Of a DNA stretch of 64,000 nucleotides, positions 46,001 through 55,300 are shown piece after piece. The stretch's first letter is position 1. Each line of letters opens with the position of its first letter. Origin of the DNA: Corallococcus macrosporus (GTDB lineage Bacteria; Myxococcota; Myxococcia; Myxococcales; Myxococcaceae); contig NZ_JAFIMU010000013.1 of the NCBI RefSeq assembly GCF_017302985.1, positions 248,001-312,000 of the forward strand, given 5' to 3'. The notes beneath the pieces are model-generated. The model was not told the DNA's origin and did not search any database. It worked only from the letters and a program-made list of their open reading frames with translations. The translations under genes and the position numbers were made by a program.

Positions 46001-46678
46001 GTGGTGGTAGCCGGCGAGGTGCGGGACGTTGAGGGAGACGCCTCCGGCGAGCGCCATGTCGCACTCGCCCAGGATGAGCGCCTGACGGGCGAAGTGCAGC
46101 GCCACCAGCGACGTGGAGCACGCGGTGTTGACGTTGACGCTGGGGCCGGTGAGGTTGAGCTTGTAGGAGACGTGCGTCGGCAGGAAGTCCTTGTCGCTGG
46201 CGATGAGCAGTTGCTGCAGGCCGATGTTGCGCACGAGCGCTTCGTCGCCCAGCACGTTCTGCAGGAGGTACGTGTTGAGCCCCGCGCCCGCGTAGACGCC
46301 GATGGTCCCCGCGAAGCCTTCCGGCGTGTAGCCCGCGTCCTCGAGCGCGTGCCAGCACGACTCCAGGAAGAGCCGCCGCTGCGGGTCCATCACCTTCGCC
46401 TCCAGCGGGCTGAAGTTGAAGAAGCTCGCGTCGAAGGACTCGATGTCGTCCAGCACCGGCGAGGCCCGGACGTAGTTCGGGTCCTTCAGCGCCGCGGGGT
46501 CCACCCCGGCCGCCAGCAGCTCCTCGTCGGAGAAGACGCGGATGGACTCCACGCCGTCGCAGAGGTTCTTCCAGAACTGATCCACGTCCTTCGCGCCAGG
46601 AAGGCGCGCGGCCATGCCGACGATGGCGACATCCAGCCCGTTCACTGACTCGTTCGAATCGTCACGCACGCTTCGCAC
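43043..46678 (-). CDS. PKS D: single module KS-KR(inactive)-ACP
   Basis: A 1211-residue module. The KS has Cys187 (NTACSTS), HGTGT and NIGH; its STKVGYTAPSVEGQ segment is the pattern common in KS domains that accept chains from NRPS modules, which fits its place right after the serine NRPS module of protein E. There is no AT. The KR-like region has a degenerate cofactor loop (YYGLEGIG), and the catalytic Tyr position is Ile1015 (FIAIASASS) with Asn also lost, so reduction is not expected. The carrier domain (Ser1166, LGGHSLLATQM) is more PCP-like than the other ACPs. The start is GTG at 46678. The stop overlaps the alternative start of the next gene. Confidence 0.92.
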   Translation of the reverse strand: MRSVRDDSNESVNGLDVAIVGMAARLPGAKDVDQFWKNLCDGVESIRVFSDEELLAAGVDPAALKDPNYVRASPVLDDIESFDASFFNFSPLEAKVMDPQRRLFLESCWHALEDAGYTPEGFAGTIGVYAGAGLNTYLLQNVLGDEALVRNIGLQQLLIASDKDFLPTHVSYKLNLTGPSVNVNTACSTSLVALHFARQALILGECDMALAGGVSLNVPHLAGYHHVQDSILSPDGHCRAFDAQARGTLWGNGSGVVVLKRLADALADGDDIRAVIKGSAINNDGSTKVGYTAPSVEGQAKVIVQALATSDVAPESISYVEAHGTGTEVGDPIELAALTQAFRLHTDRKGFCAIGSVKTNIGHLNAAAGVAGLIKVVRALEERKLPPSLHFQTPNPKIDFDNSPFFVNTALTDWKRGQTPLRAGMSSLGIGGTNAHVILEEAPARPPRNETSQDEQLLVLSARSPEALDRVTVLLADHLEAHPELFLRDVAFTLQRGRRAFTYRRAVRARTVPDAVRALRERRFASPDAGSVPASWQALLGPWLAGDEVDWSMLHDGASPRRVRLPLYPFERQRLWVEPRPPEAQAPVKDKDAFWRKRPDMADWFYRAQWKQSALPLEPAPTARETFLVFSDGAPLTRKLIERLGRRGTVVTVTPGATFAKLGDAAFSLPVSDRKAYELLVLELRSRQLLPDRVLHFWGLQAVDAPRPANDLDALVASQEQGLFSLLFFGQALGQLAVTRSMRLLAFSNDVFDVTGEEALRYEQSSVSGICKVLQQEYNNLHCRAVDLSVPEGGAWKVDALADALEREVLSSIGDVLCAYRGTRRWIQFYEPVRVTADAPKPPLVHKGETYLVYYGLEGIGFLTARRMLEQGARLIILEEPDFPEQDAWGQWLGAKRREPIGVRVGNAVGLQAAGHDFVLKKARLDDVEAMRRVLADAEKEAGPIRGLLHASGASNFERIKPLRDADRELCKQHFASIPHSLRMLDELLRERDLRFRVMMSSLGSVLGGLGFIAIASASSLASNYTVLQNRQHAQKWVVQYWDSWDIEWKKAKEIVHPSMYERLAPSVLTEPEGLESFHRLFAIPDSTQVAVCATDLQARYDKWVKLEAVRQEPGTAELLKRPDLDTPFVEPRDEMERTIASVYQEFLGVDRVGADDGFHELGGHSLLATQMVSRLREVLQVDVELFVVLAHPTVSSLAAHLSTVASGARA

Positions 46679-46758
46679 TCCATCCCGCCAGGCCCTCGCC
46701 TCGAGGACCCGGCGGCTTCAAAGGTCTGTTTCCAGTTCCAGCCGTGCCTGTCGCCGCC

Positions 46759-49700
46759 TCAGGCCCGTGGGTCCTCGGGACAGGCCGCGAGCGCGGCGAG
46801 CATCCGCCGCTGCCGCTGTCCGCGCCGTGCGCTCTCCGCCAGCCCCCGCTCCTGTCCGCCGGGAGAGAGGTGACGGGCCAGGGCCTCCACCGTGGGGTGT
46901 TCGAACAGGGCCACCACCGGCACCTCGCGTCCCAGCGCCGCGCTCAGCCGGATGGCGGCCTGCGCGAGCTGGAGCGAGTGGCACCCGAGGTCGAAGAAGT
47001 TCTGCTTCCGCCCCACCCCACGGCCGCCCAGGAGTTGCCGCACGATGCCGGCGATGGTGCCCTCGAGGCCCGGCCGCGCGTCCTCGCCGCGGGTGGTTTC
47101 GTCGGTAGCGGTCCCCTGCTCCACCGGCGGCAGCGCGCGCGTGTCCACCTTGCCGTGCGCCGTCTGAGGCAGCGACGCGAGCCGCAGGAAGGCCGACGGA
47201 ACCATGTACTCCGGCAGCCGCTGGCCCAGCAGCTTCCGGAGCGCTTCGGGCGTGTACGGCTGGGCCGCGTCGCCCGCCCAGTACGCCACCACGCGGTCGT
47301 GGCCCGCGCCCTCCGCGGCGGACAGGGCCATGACGAAGGACTGCTGGATGCCGGGCAGCGCGCAGAGCGCGGCTTCGATTTCGCCCAGCTCGATGCGCAG
47401 CCCGCGCACCTTCACCTGCCGGTCCAGGCGCCCCAGGTACTCCAGGTTGCCGTCGGGCAGCCAGCGCGCCAGGTCTCCCGTGCGGTAGAGCCGCTCGCCC
47501 GGCGCGAAGGGGTGGGCGACGAAGCGCTCCGCCGTCAGCGTCGGGTTGTGGAGGTAGCCGCGCGCGAGCCCCACGCCCGCGATGCACAGCTCCCCCGGCA
47601 CGCCGATGGGCTGCATGCGCCCGCCCCGGTCCAGCACGAGGAGCTGGATGTTGTCGATGGGCCGGCCGATGGGGATGCGCTCGTGATGCTCGGCTTCCGA
47701 GCAGTCGAAGGAGGAGACGTCGATGCTGGCCTCGGTGGGCCCGTAGAGGTTCGCCAACCGGGTGCCGTTGTGCCGGTGCAGGAGCGCGTTGAAGCGCTCC
47801 ACCTGGGACACCGTCAGGGCCTCGCCGCTGGCGAACACCTGGCGCAGGCTGGACAGCGACGACACGTCGTCGAGCGTCCGCGCGTACTCCAGGAAGACGC
47901 CGAGCATGGACGGCACGAAGTGCAGCACCGTCACGCGTTCGCGGGCGATGGCGTCCGCGACCTGGCGCGGGTCCCGCTCCGCGCCCGGGGCCAGGAGCGC
48001 CATGCTCGCGCCCTCCAGCGACCACCAGAAGAGCTCCCAGACGGAGACGTCGAAGGTGTACGGCGTCTTCTGGAGGATGACGTCGCCCCGGCCCAGGGGA
48101 TAGCGGTTCTGCATCCACTTGAGCCGGTTGACGAGGCCGCGGTGCTCCAGCATGGCGCCCTTCGGACGGCCGGTGGAGCCCGACGTGTAGATGACGTAGG
48201 CGAGCGAATCCGGCCGGGCGCGAGGCGTGAGGTTCGCGCCGTCGCCGCTGAACGTCGCCGCGTCGCGCAGGTCGAACACGCGGCCGGAGAAGCCCTCCGG
48301 CGTGAAGCGCGCGTCGCTGACGAGCACCACGTCCGTGCGGCTGTCGTCGAGCATGTAGCGGATGCGGTCGGCCGGGTAGCGCGGATCCACCGGGAGGTAC
48401 GCACCGCCGGCCTTGAGGATGCCGTACAGCCCGACCATCAACTCCAGCGAGCGCTCCGCGACGATGGCCACGATGGAGTCCGGACCCACGCCCGCTTGCC
48501 GCAGCGTCGCCGCGAGGCGGTTGGCCCGGGTGTTCAGCTCGCCGTAGGTGAGCCGGCGGCCCTCGAAGGTGACGGCCACGTCGTCCGGGCCGTGCGCCAC
48601 GCGCTCTTCAAAGAGTTCGTGGACGCACTTCTCGCGAGGGAACGGCCGCGCGGTGCGCCGCCACTCGGTCTCCAGTTGGTAGCGCTCCACGGGCCCCAGC
48701 AGCTCCAGTGCTCCGATGGACTGACGCGGGTCGCGGAGTGCCGAGCGCAGCAGGCCCTCGTAGTGTGTGGCCATGCGCTCGACGGTCGCGGCGTCGAAGA
48801 GGTCGGGGGCGTACTTGAAGAAGGCATGGACGCGGCCTTCGGTCTCCACCAGCTCCAGGGAGATGTCGAACTCGCCCTGCTGCTGGAGGTCGAGGACGGC
48901 GTCCAGCGCGAGGCCGTTTGCGGCGCCGGTGCCCAGGCCGTCCTGGGAGAGCCAGTTCTGGTAGACGAACTGGGCCTGGATGAGCGGCATGAGGCCGCGA
49001 TCCCTCGCCCCGCCTGCTTCACGCACCATCTCCGTGAAGGGGAAGTCCGCGTGCTCCTGCGCCTCCAGGTGGGTGGTCTGGAGCGAGCGTGCGTAGTCGA
49101 GGAACGGCAGGTCGGACGCCACGCGGCTGCGCACGCAGACCACGTTGACGAAGTAGCCGACGACGTCCTCGAACTCGGTCCGCGGCCGGCCTGCGACGGG
49201 TACGCCCACGGCGAGGTCTTCCTGCTGCGTGTAGCGGTGCAGCAGCGCCTTGAAGGCGGCGAGGAACAGGCTGAAGGGATAGATGCGCTGCGTGGCGCCC
49301 AGGCGGCGCGCGTCCAGGGCCAGCTCCAGCGGGAGCGTCGTCGCGTGGACCCGGCCCTCCAGGCGCCGCTTCGCAGGACGCGGCCGGTCCGTGGGCAGTT
49401 GGAGCGCGGGGGGGGGCGGCAGCAGGCGGCTTCGCCAGAACTCGCGGTGGCGCAGGCCTTCGTCGGACGCGAGCATCCGCGCCTGCCACGCGACGAAGTC
49501 CGCGTAGGTGGCGGTCAGGGGCACGAGCGCCGCGTCCCCATGCGTCCGCTCCGCGCGGTAGAGCGCTTCCAGGTCCCTCACGAGGAGCTGGAGCGAGCTT
49601 CCGTCCATGACCAGGTGGTGCGCCGCGAGCACCAGCAGCGGTTCACGGCCCGGCCGCTGCACCAGGTGCACGCGTGCGAGCACGTCTCGCGACAGGTCGA

Positions 49701-52302
49701 ACGGCTTGAAGCCCAGGCGAGACAGGAAGGCATGCTCGTCTTCCGGCGCGGCGACGGGCAGTGAGTGAACTTCGAACGGTACTTCCGAAGACGCCGGAGA
49801 CATCGCCAGCAGGGGCTGCGCGTCCTCCACCACGACGCGTGCGCGCAGGCTGGGATGCCGGGTCCAGAGCCGCTGGAGCGCGGCCTTGAGAGCCGGAACA
49901 TCCAGCGTGCCCCGGATGCGGAAGGCGCACGGCACGTTGTAGGCGCTGCTCTCCGGGGAGAGCTGCTGGATCATCCACAGGCCCAGCTGTCCCGCGGACA
50001 TCGGATGACGGGCCGGGCCGGGCTTCTCCTCCACGGCGGCGGGCTGCGCACGCACGGGAGTGGGCATTGAGACTGGAGCCGGTGGTGGCGTGGCGACTGC
50101 CGCCGTGCCCATCTCCCGGGCGACGAGTTCCGCCAGTCGCCGGAGCGTTCCGGCCTCCAGGAGCGCCGCGTTGGTGAGTTCGACGCCATGGGTCTCTTCC
50201 AGGCGGCGAAGCAGCCGGGCCCCAATCAGCGAGTTGAAGCCGTAGACCATCAGCTCCTCATCCGGCTGGAGCGTGGCCTCCGGCAGCTTCAACAGCGAAG
50301 CGATCATCCCGCGAAGGACAGGCAGCACGCCCTCCGTAGGCACTGCGGCGGAGGACCGCGCCGAAGCGGGCACGGAGGAAGCTTGCAGCGTTGTGGCGGA
50401 GGACCGCAGCGCGGGCGAGCCTTCCAGGGCTGCGGCGGAAGACCGTGCAGCAGCAGGCGCGTTGGAACCTTCTGGGGACGCGGCGTCGCTCCACGGTCCT
50501 CCTTCCGACCAGTAGCGCTCACGGGCGAAGGGGTACGTGGGCAGCGGGATCCGCCGGGTCTCCGGTCCGTGCGCCCCTCGCCAGTCCAGTGCGTAGCCCT
50601 TCACGTAGAGACCGGCCACCACGCTCATGCGGCGCCAGGCCTCCGCTTCCGCCATGGGCGCTCGTGAACCGGCCAGCAGGGTGTTGCCCAGCGTGAGGAG
50701 TCCTGCGTCCTTGCGCGCGTTCGGCTGCGCTCCGGCGGTGGACACCCACAGCCCCTCTGGCCTTTCGCCTCGCAGGGACGCGTCGAGCAGGTCCTTCAGG
50801 TGGCCCGTGCTTCGGACCAGGAAGGCGGCTCGCAGCGCGAAGTGGGTTCGGCCCACCTGGAGCGTCAGCGCGAGGTCGTCCAGCCTTGCCTGGGCCCCTT
50901 CCGTATCCAGCCACCCACGCAGGTCCGCCATCCGCTGCCGCAGTGCCTGCGCTGAATGCGCTGACACGGGGAGGACGTGGAGCCGCTGCTCGGTGGACTT
51001 CGGACGCGCGGGCAGCTCCGGGGCTTCCTCCACCACGAGGTGCGCGTTGGTACCGCTGAAGCCGAAAGAACTGAGCGCGGCCCTTCGCGGATGTCCGTCG
51101 GTGCGCCACTCGCGCGTCTCCGTGTTCACGAAGAAGGGCGTGCTGGGGAAGTCCAGGTGCCTATTCGAACGCGTGTAGTGCAGCGACGGCACCAGCGTGC
51201 GGTGCTGGAGGCACAGCAGGACCTTGATGAGGCCCGCCACTCCCGACGCCTCCATCGTGTGTCCGATGTTCGTCTTGATGGAGCCGATGGCGCAGAACTG
51301 CTTCCGGCCGGTGTGCTGGCGGAAGGACTCCGTGAGCGCCTGGAGCTCGATGGGGTCGCCCAGCTTCGTGCCGGTGCCGTGCGCCTCCACGTAGCCGATG
51401 GTGTCCGGGTGCACGCCGGAGCGCTCGTAGACGTCCAGCTCCAGGGCGCGCTGCGACGGCGCGCTGGGCGCGGTGATGCCGTTGGTCCTGCCGTCCTGGT
51501 TGATGCCCGAGCCCCGGATGATGCCGTGGATCCGGTCCCCGTCCGCCAGCGCCTGCTCCAGGCGCTTGAGCACGACGACGCCCACGCCCTCCCCTGTCAC
51601 GATGCCGTCCGCCGCGTCGTCGAAGGTCCGGCAGCGGCCCTGCGGCGACAGGATGCCTGCCTTGCCGAGCACCACGTGCGTGCGCGCCGTCAGCATCAGC
51701 GCGATGCCTCCCGCGATGGCCATGTCACACGAGCCGCTGCGGATGCTCTCGCAGGCCAGGTGGACGGCGACCAGCGAGGACGAGCACGCGGTGTCCACCG
51801 GGACGCTCGCGCCCCGGAGGTTCAGCAGGTACGACAGCCGGGCCGGGAGGATGGCCGCGCTGTTGCCGCTCAGCGTGAACGCGTTGAGCTCCTGCCCCTG
51901 GAGCTTCTGGACGTACTCGCCCTCCTTGCAGCCCACGAAGACGCTGCAACGCCGGCCCTCCAGCGTGCCCGCCGCGCAGCCCGCGTCCTCCAGCGCCTTC
52001 CAGGCCTCCTCCAGGAACAGGCGGTGCTGCGGGTCCATCCACTCCGCTTCGAGCGGAGAGATGTTGAAGAAGAGCGGATCGAACCGGTCCACGTCGTGGA
52101 TGAAGCCGCCCCACCGGCTCACGCTCTTGTTGTGCGCGTCCGGATCCGGGTCGTACCAGCGGGCGTGGTCCCACCGCTCGCGGGGCACCTCCTGGATGGA
52201 GTCCCGCCCTTCGACGAGGTTGCGCCACAGCTCGCGCGCATCCCGCGCCCCGGGGTAGCGGGCGGAGAGGCCCACCACCGCGATGGCCTCCTGGCGGCTC
52301 AT
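46759..52302 (-). CDS. Hybrid PKS-NRPS E: KS-ACP-C-A(Ser)-PCP
   Basis: A 1847-residue hybrid. KS with Cys173 (DTACSSS), HGTGT and NIGH; ACP (Ser691, YGFNSLIG); condensation domain with HHLVMDG (His895-His896); adenylation domain with YTSGSTGRPKG near residue 1369, YGPTE, and YRTGDLARW; PCP (Ser1776, LGCHSLQL). Reading the specificity pocket by alignment to GrsA gives D-V-W-H-F-S-L-I-D-K, one change from the serine code DVWHLSLIDK, so L-serine is the expected substrate. The C domain has HHxxxDG, not the DxxxxD of heterocyclisation domains, so no oxazoline is expected here. No epimerase is present. The start overlaps the PKS F stop (ATGA). Confidence 0.94.
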   Translation of the reverse strand: MSRQEAIAVVGLSARYPGARDARELWRNLVEGRDSIQEVPRERWDHARWYDPDPDAHNKSVSRWGGFIHDVDRFDPLFFNISPLEAEWMDPQHRLFLEEAWKALEDAGCAAGTLEGRRCSVFVGCKEGEYVQKLQGQELNAFTLSGNSAAILPARLSYLLNLRGASVPVDTACSSSLVAVHLACESIRSGSCDMAIAGGIALMLTARTHVVLGKAGILSPQGRCRTFDDAADGIVTGEGVGVVVLKRLEQALADGDRIHGIIRGSGINQDGRTNGITAPSAPSQRALELDVYERSGVHPDTIGYVEAHGTGTKLGDPIELQALTESFRQHTGRKQFCAIGSIKTNIGHTMEASGVAGLIKVLLCLQHRTLVPSLHYTRSNRHLDFPSTPFFVNTETREWRTDGHPRRAALSSFGFSGTNAHLVVEEAPELPARPKSTEQRLHVLPVSAHSAQALRQRMADLRGWLDTEGAQARLDDLALTLQVGRTHFALRAAFLVRSTGHLKDLLDASLRGERPEGLWVSTAGAQPNARKDAGLLTLGNTLLAGSRAPMAEAEAWRRMSVVAGLYVKGYALDWRGAHGPETRRIPLPTYPFARERYWSEGGPWSDAASPEGSNAPAAARSSAAALEGSPALRSSATTLQASSVPASARSSAAVPTEGVLPVLRGMIASLLKLPEATLQPDEELMVYGFNSLIGARLLRRLEETHGVELTNAALLEAGTLRRLAELVAREMGTAAVATPPPAPVSMPTPVRAQPAAVEEKPGPARHPMSAGQLGLWMIQQLSPESSAYNVPCAFRIRGTLDVPALKAALQRLWTRHPSLRARVVVEDAQPLLAMSPASSEVPFEVHSLPVAAPEDEHAFLSRLGFKPFDLSRDVLARVHLVQRPGREPLLVLAAHHLVMDGSSLQLLVRDLEALYRAERTHGDAALVPLTATYADFVAWQARMLASDEGLRHREFWRSRLLPPPPALQLPTDRPRPAKRRLEGRVHATTLPLELALDARRLGATQRIYPFSLFLAAFKALLHRYTQQEDLAVGVPVAGRPRTEFEDVVGYFVNVVCVRSRVASDLPFLDYARSLQTTHLEAQEHADFPFTEMVREAGGARDRGLMPLIQAQFVYQNWLSQDGLGTGAANGLALDAVLDLQQQGEFDISLELVETEGRVHAFFKYAPDLFDAATVERMATHYEGLLRSALRDPRQSIGALELLGPVERYQLETEWRRTARPFPREKCVHELFEERVAHGPDDVAVTFEGRRLTYGELNTRANRLAATLRQAGVGPDSIVAIVAERSLELMVGLYGILKAGGAYLPVDPRYPADRIRYMLDDSRTDVVLVSDARFTPEGFSGRVFDLRDAATFSGDGANLTPRARPDSLAYVIYTSGSTGRPKGAMLEHRGLVNRLKWMQNRYPLGRGDVILQKTPYTFDVSVWELFWWSLEGASMALLAPGAERDPRQVADAIARERVTVLHFVPSMLGVFLEYARTLDDVSSLSSLRQVFASGEALTVSQVERFNALLHRHNGTRLANLYGPTEASIDVSSFDCSEAEHHERIPIGRPIDNIQLLVLDRGGRMQPIGVPGELCIAGVGLARGYLHNPTLTAERFVAHPFAPGERLYRTGDLARWLPDGNLEYLGRLDRQVKVRGLRIELGEIEAALCALPGIQQSFVMALSAAEGAGHDRVVAYWAGDAAQPYTPEALRKLLGQRLPEYMVPSAFLRLASLPQTAHGKVDTRALPPVEQGTATDETTRGEDARPGLEGTIAGIVRQLLGGRGVGRKQNFFDLGCHSLQLAQAAIRLSAALGREVPVVALFEHPTVEALARHLSPGGQERGLAESARRGQRQRRMLAALAACPEDPRA

Positions 52303-55300
52303 GACGCGCCCCCCACGAAGCGCTCCACCGCGTCGAGGTTCAGCTCGCCCGCCTCGATGCGGTCCAGCAGGCCCAGGAGTCCGTCGTCACCGGCGGCCGG
52401 TGCCGGTTCGGGCTTCGCCTGCACGACGATGGGCGCCGCTGGAGAGACAGGCTCAGGCGCTGGCGCGGACCGTGCTCCCGGCTCGGCGGCCGGGAAGGTG
52501 GCGCGGATGTGCTCGGCCAGCTTCGAGACGCTCGCGTAGTTGAAGAGGTCCGTGGAGCGCAGCGCGATGCCGAGCGCCGCGTTGATGCGCTCGATGATGC
52601 TGACGGCGAAGATGGAGTCCACGCCGAAGTCCTGGAACGGTTTGGACGGATCCAACTGCACGGCGCCGTTCGCCACGACGGCCTCCACGCACGAGGCGAT
52701 CACCGATTCCAGGTCCGGCCGTGCGCCCCTCGGAGTGGAGACCGGGGTCCCCTGCCCCACGCTGGCATGGCCATTCGTGACAACGGCCGGCGCCGCTACC
52801 AGAGTTCTCGCTGCGGTGGCGAGGCTCCGGCGGTCACGCTCACCGATGATGATGTTCTGTCCCAGGTCGGAGCGGTGCTGATCCGGGTGGCCCAGCACGA
52901 CGACCTTCGGGAAGCCCTCCGCGCTCAGCACGGACCGCCACTGCTCACTGCTCAGCAGCGGCGCGTCCTGGAGCCGCAGGTCGTCCTTGAAGCGCCACCA
53001 GCCGGGCAGCAGGCCGAAGGCCACCGTGGAGAAGTCGTGCACGGTGGTGACCTCGTTGAGGAGCAGCCAGCCTCCGGGGCGCAGCAGCGTCTTCACGTTG
53101 CGCAGCGTCTGGCGCAGCTCCTCGGTCGCGTGCAGGACGTTGGCGGCGAGCACCACGTCGTAGGCGCCCGCCGTATAGCCCTGCGGCACCACGTCCTTCT
53201 CGATGTCCAGCACCGAGTACTCCATGAACCCGTAGCGGAAGTTCTCGCGGCCGTACTGGACGAACGAACGCGACACGTCCGTGTACGTGTAGACGATGCG
53301 GTCCGCGTACGGGCTCAGCGCCTTCAGGGCCAGGTCCGTGGTCCCGCCCGTGCCGGCGCCCACCTCCAGGATGCGGATCTTCCCGCCGTCGGGCAGCTGC
53401 GCGAGCCGCTCGGCGACGTACTGGCGCAGGCTGTCGGCGACCAGCGCGTTGAAGTAGTCCGCGACGGGGTTGCCCTTGTACATGGGCCCCATCAGCCGCA
53501 TCGACGACTGCGGGAACAGCAGGTCCGTGGCGGGGATCTCCCCGCGCAGCACCTCGCCGTAGCGCTCCGAGCACGCCCACATGATGGCCACGTGCGGAGC
53601 GGTCATCGGGGCCTGCGCGACCAGCCGCTCACCGCGCGCCTGCAGGCTCTGCCGCTCCAGGTGCGGCGCGGCCGCGTCCAGCTCCGGCAGCGTGGTGACG
53701 TCCGCGCCGCTCAAGCGCACGTAGCCGGCCCGGGCCAGGATGTTCAGCAGCGCGGAGAACAGGCGCGTGTAGCCCGGCGCGACGCGGAGCTTCGAGCGCA
53801 GGCCGTCCACCGTGTACTGCTCACCCGAGCGGAGGAAGACCCCCATGCGCTGGAAGAAGCCCAGCAGCATGAGCGAGTTGAAGCGCTCGTAGTCCTCGCG
53901 GCTCGCGGGCGGAGGCAGCTCGCGCACCGTGCTGTCGCGCAGCGCCTGCTCCACGCGCGGCGTGAGCAGCGACGCGGCCTCCTGCGTGACGGGGCGCGAC
54001 TCCGGGAACCAGTGGCGCACCCGGGCGAACGGGTACGTGGGCAGCGACACCTTCCGGGGCCGCTCGCCGCCGTGGAGCGTGCGCCAGGGCAGCTCCACGC
54101 CCATGCTCCAGAGCTGCGCCAGCGTGGAGAGCTGACGCTCCTCCATCGCGACCTGGAGGAAGGCCGTACCGGCACGGCCCTCGGAGAGGAGGCCCGCGAG
54201 CGGCAGGGCCGCGTCCACCTTGCCGGTGAAGAGGCCGGCAGCCGTCTGTCCCTGGGCGAAGCGAGTCAGCGCGTCGATGGCCTCGCGGATGTCCCGGGCC
54301 ACGATCGCCAGACGCTCCGGCATCGCCTCGCGGCCCACCTGGAGGGTGTACGCCACGTCGGAGAGCGAGACGGGATTGCCCTCCGGCAGGACCTCCACGC
54401 CAGCGCCGCGCTGACGCTCCATCAGGTGCCGCTCCAGCGACGCCAGGGTCGGGCACTCGATGAAGAGGCGCGGGCGCACCTCGACGTCCAGCCGGCGGCC
54501 AATCTCATCCGCGAACGCCGCGAGCTGGACGACGTCGAAGCCGGCCTCCTCGAAGGGACGCTCCGGATCCAGCGCCGAGGCCGGGACGTCCAGGATGCCC
54601 GCGGCGGCTTCCAGCAGCGCCTCGCGGATGCGCGAGCTGTCTCCCCTGCCCTGGCTGGGGCGGGCGGGCTGCTGACGGCGCAGGAAGTCCGCCAGCCTCG
54701 TGGCGGCGGCCTTCAGGGCCTCTGGCGTCCGGGCCGACAGCGGCAGGAGCTGAGGGCCGTGCACGGCGGACGGCGCGGGCTGCTCGGGCGGGGCTTCGAT
54801 GAGCAGGTGCGCGTTGGTGCCGCTGAAGCCGAAGGAGCTGACGGCGGCCCTGCGCGGCGCGGAGGGCGCGGGCTCCCAGGGCTTCAGCCGCGTGTTGACG
54901 ACGAAGGGACTGTTCTTGAAGTCGATGAACTCGTTGGGCGTGTCGAAGTGGAGCGACGGAGGGATGGCCCCGTGCCGCAGCGACAGCAGCACCTTCAGCA
55001 CGCCCGCGATGCCGGCCGCGGCGATGGTGTGCCCGACGTTCGTCTTCACCGAGCCGAGCGCGCAGTAGCCGCGCTTGTCCGTCCAGCGCCGGAACGCGTC
55101 CGTGAGCGCCTTGACCTCGATGGGGTCGCCCAGGCGCGTGCCCGAGCCGTGGGCCTCCACGAAGGTGATGGTCGCCGCGTCGCAGCCCGCCGCCTCGTAG
55201 ACGGAGGCTTCCAGCTCCGTCTGCGACGCGGCGCTGGGCGCGGTGATGCCGTTCGTCTTGCCGTCCTGGTTGATGGCGGAGGCGCGGATGACGCCGTGGA

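Noticed and set aside
43076-46648. Long plus-strand open frame (about 1190 codons) opposite PKS D
   Set aside because: It is an antisense shadow: the G+C bias keeps the opposite frame open, its translation is rich in Arg/His/Val/Leu without domains, and the minus strand has clear KS/KR/ACP motifs.
46759-52302. Heterocyclisation (oxazole-forming) NRPS module
   Set aside because: The condensation domain has HHLVMDG rather than DxxxxD, and no oxidase domain is present.
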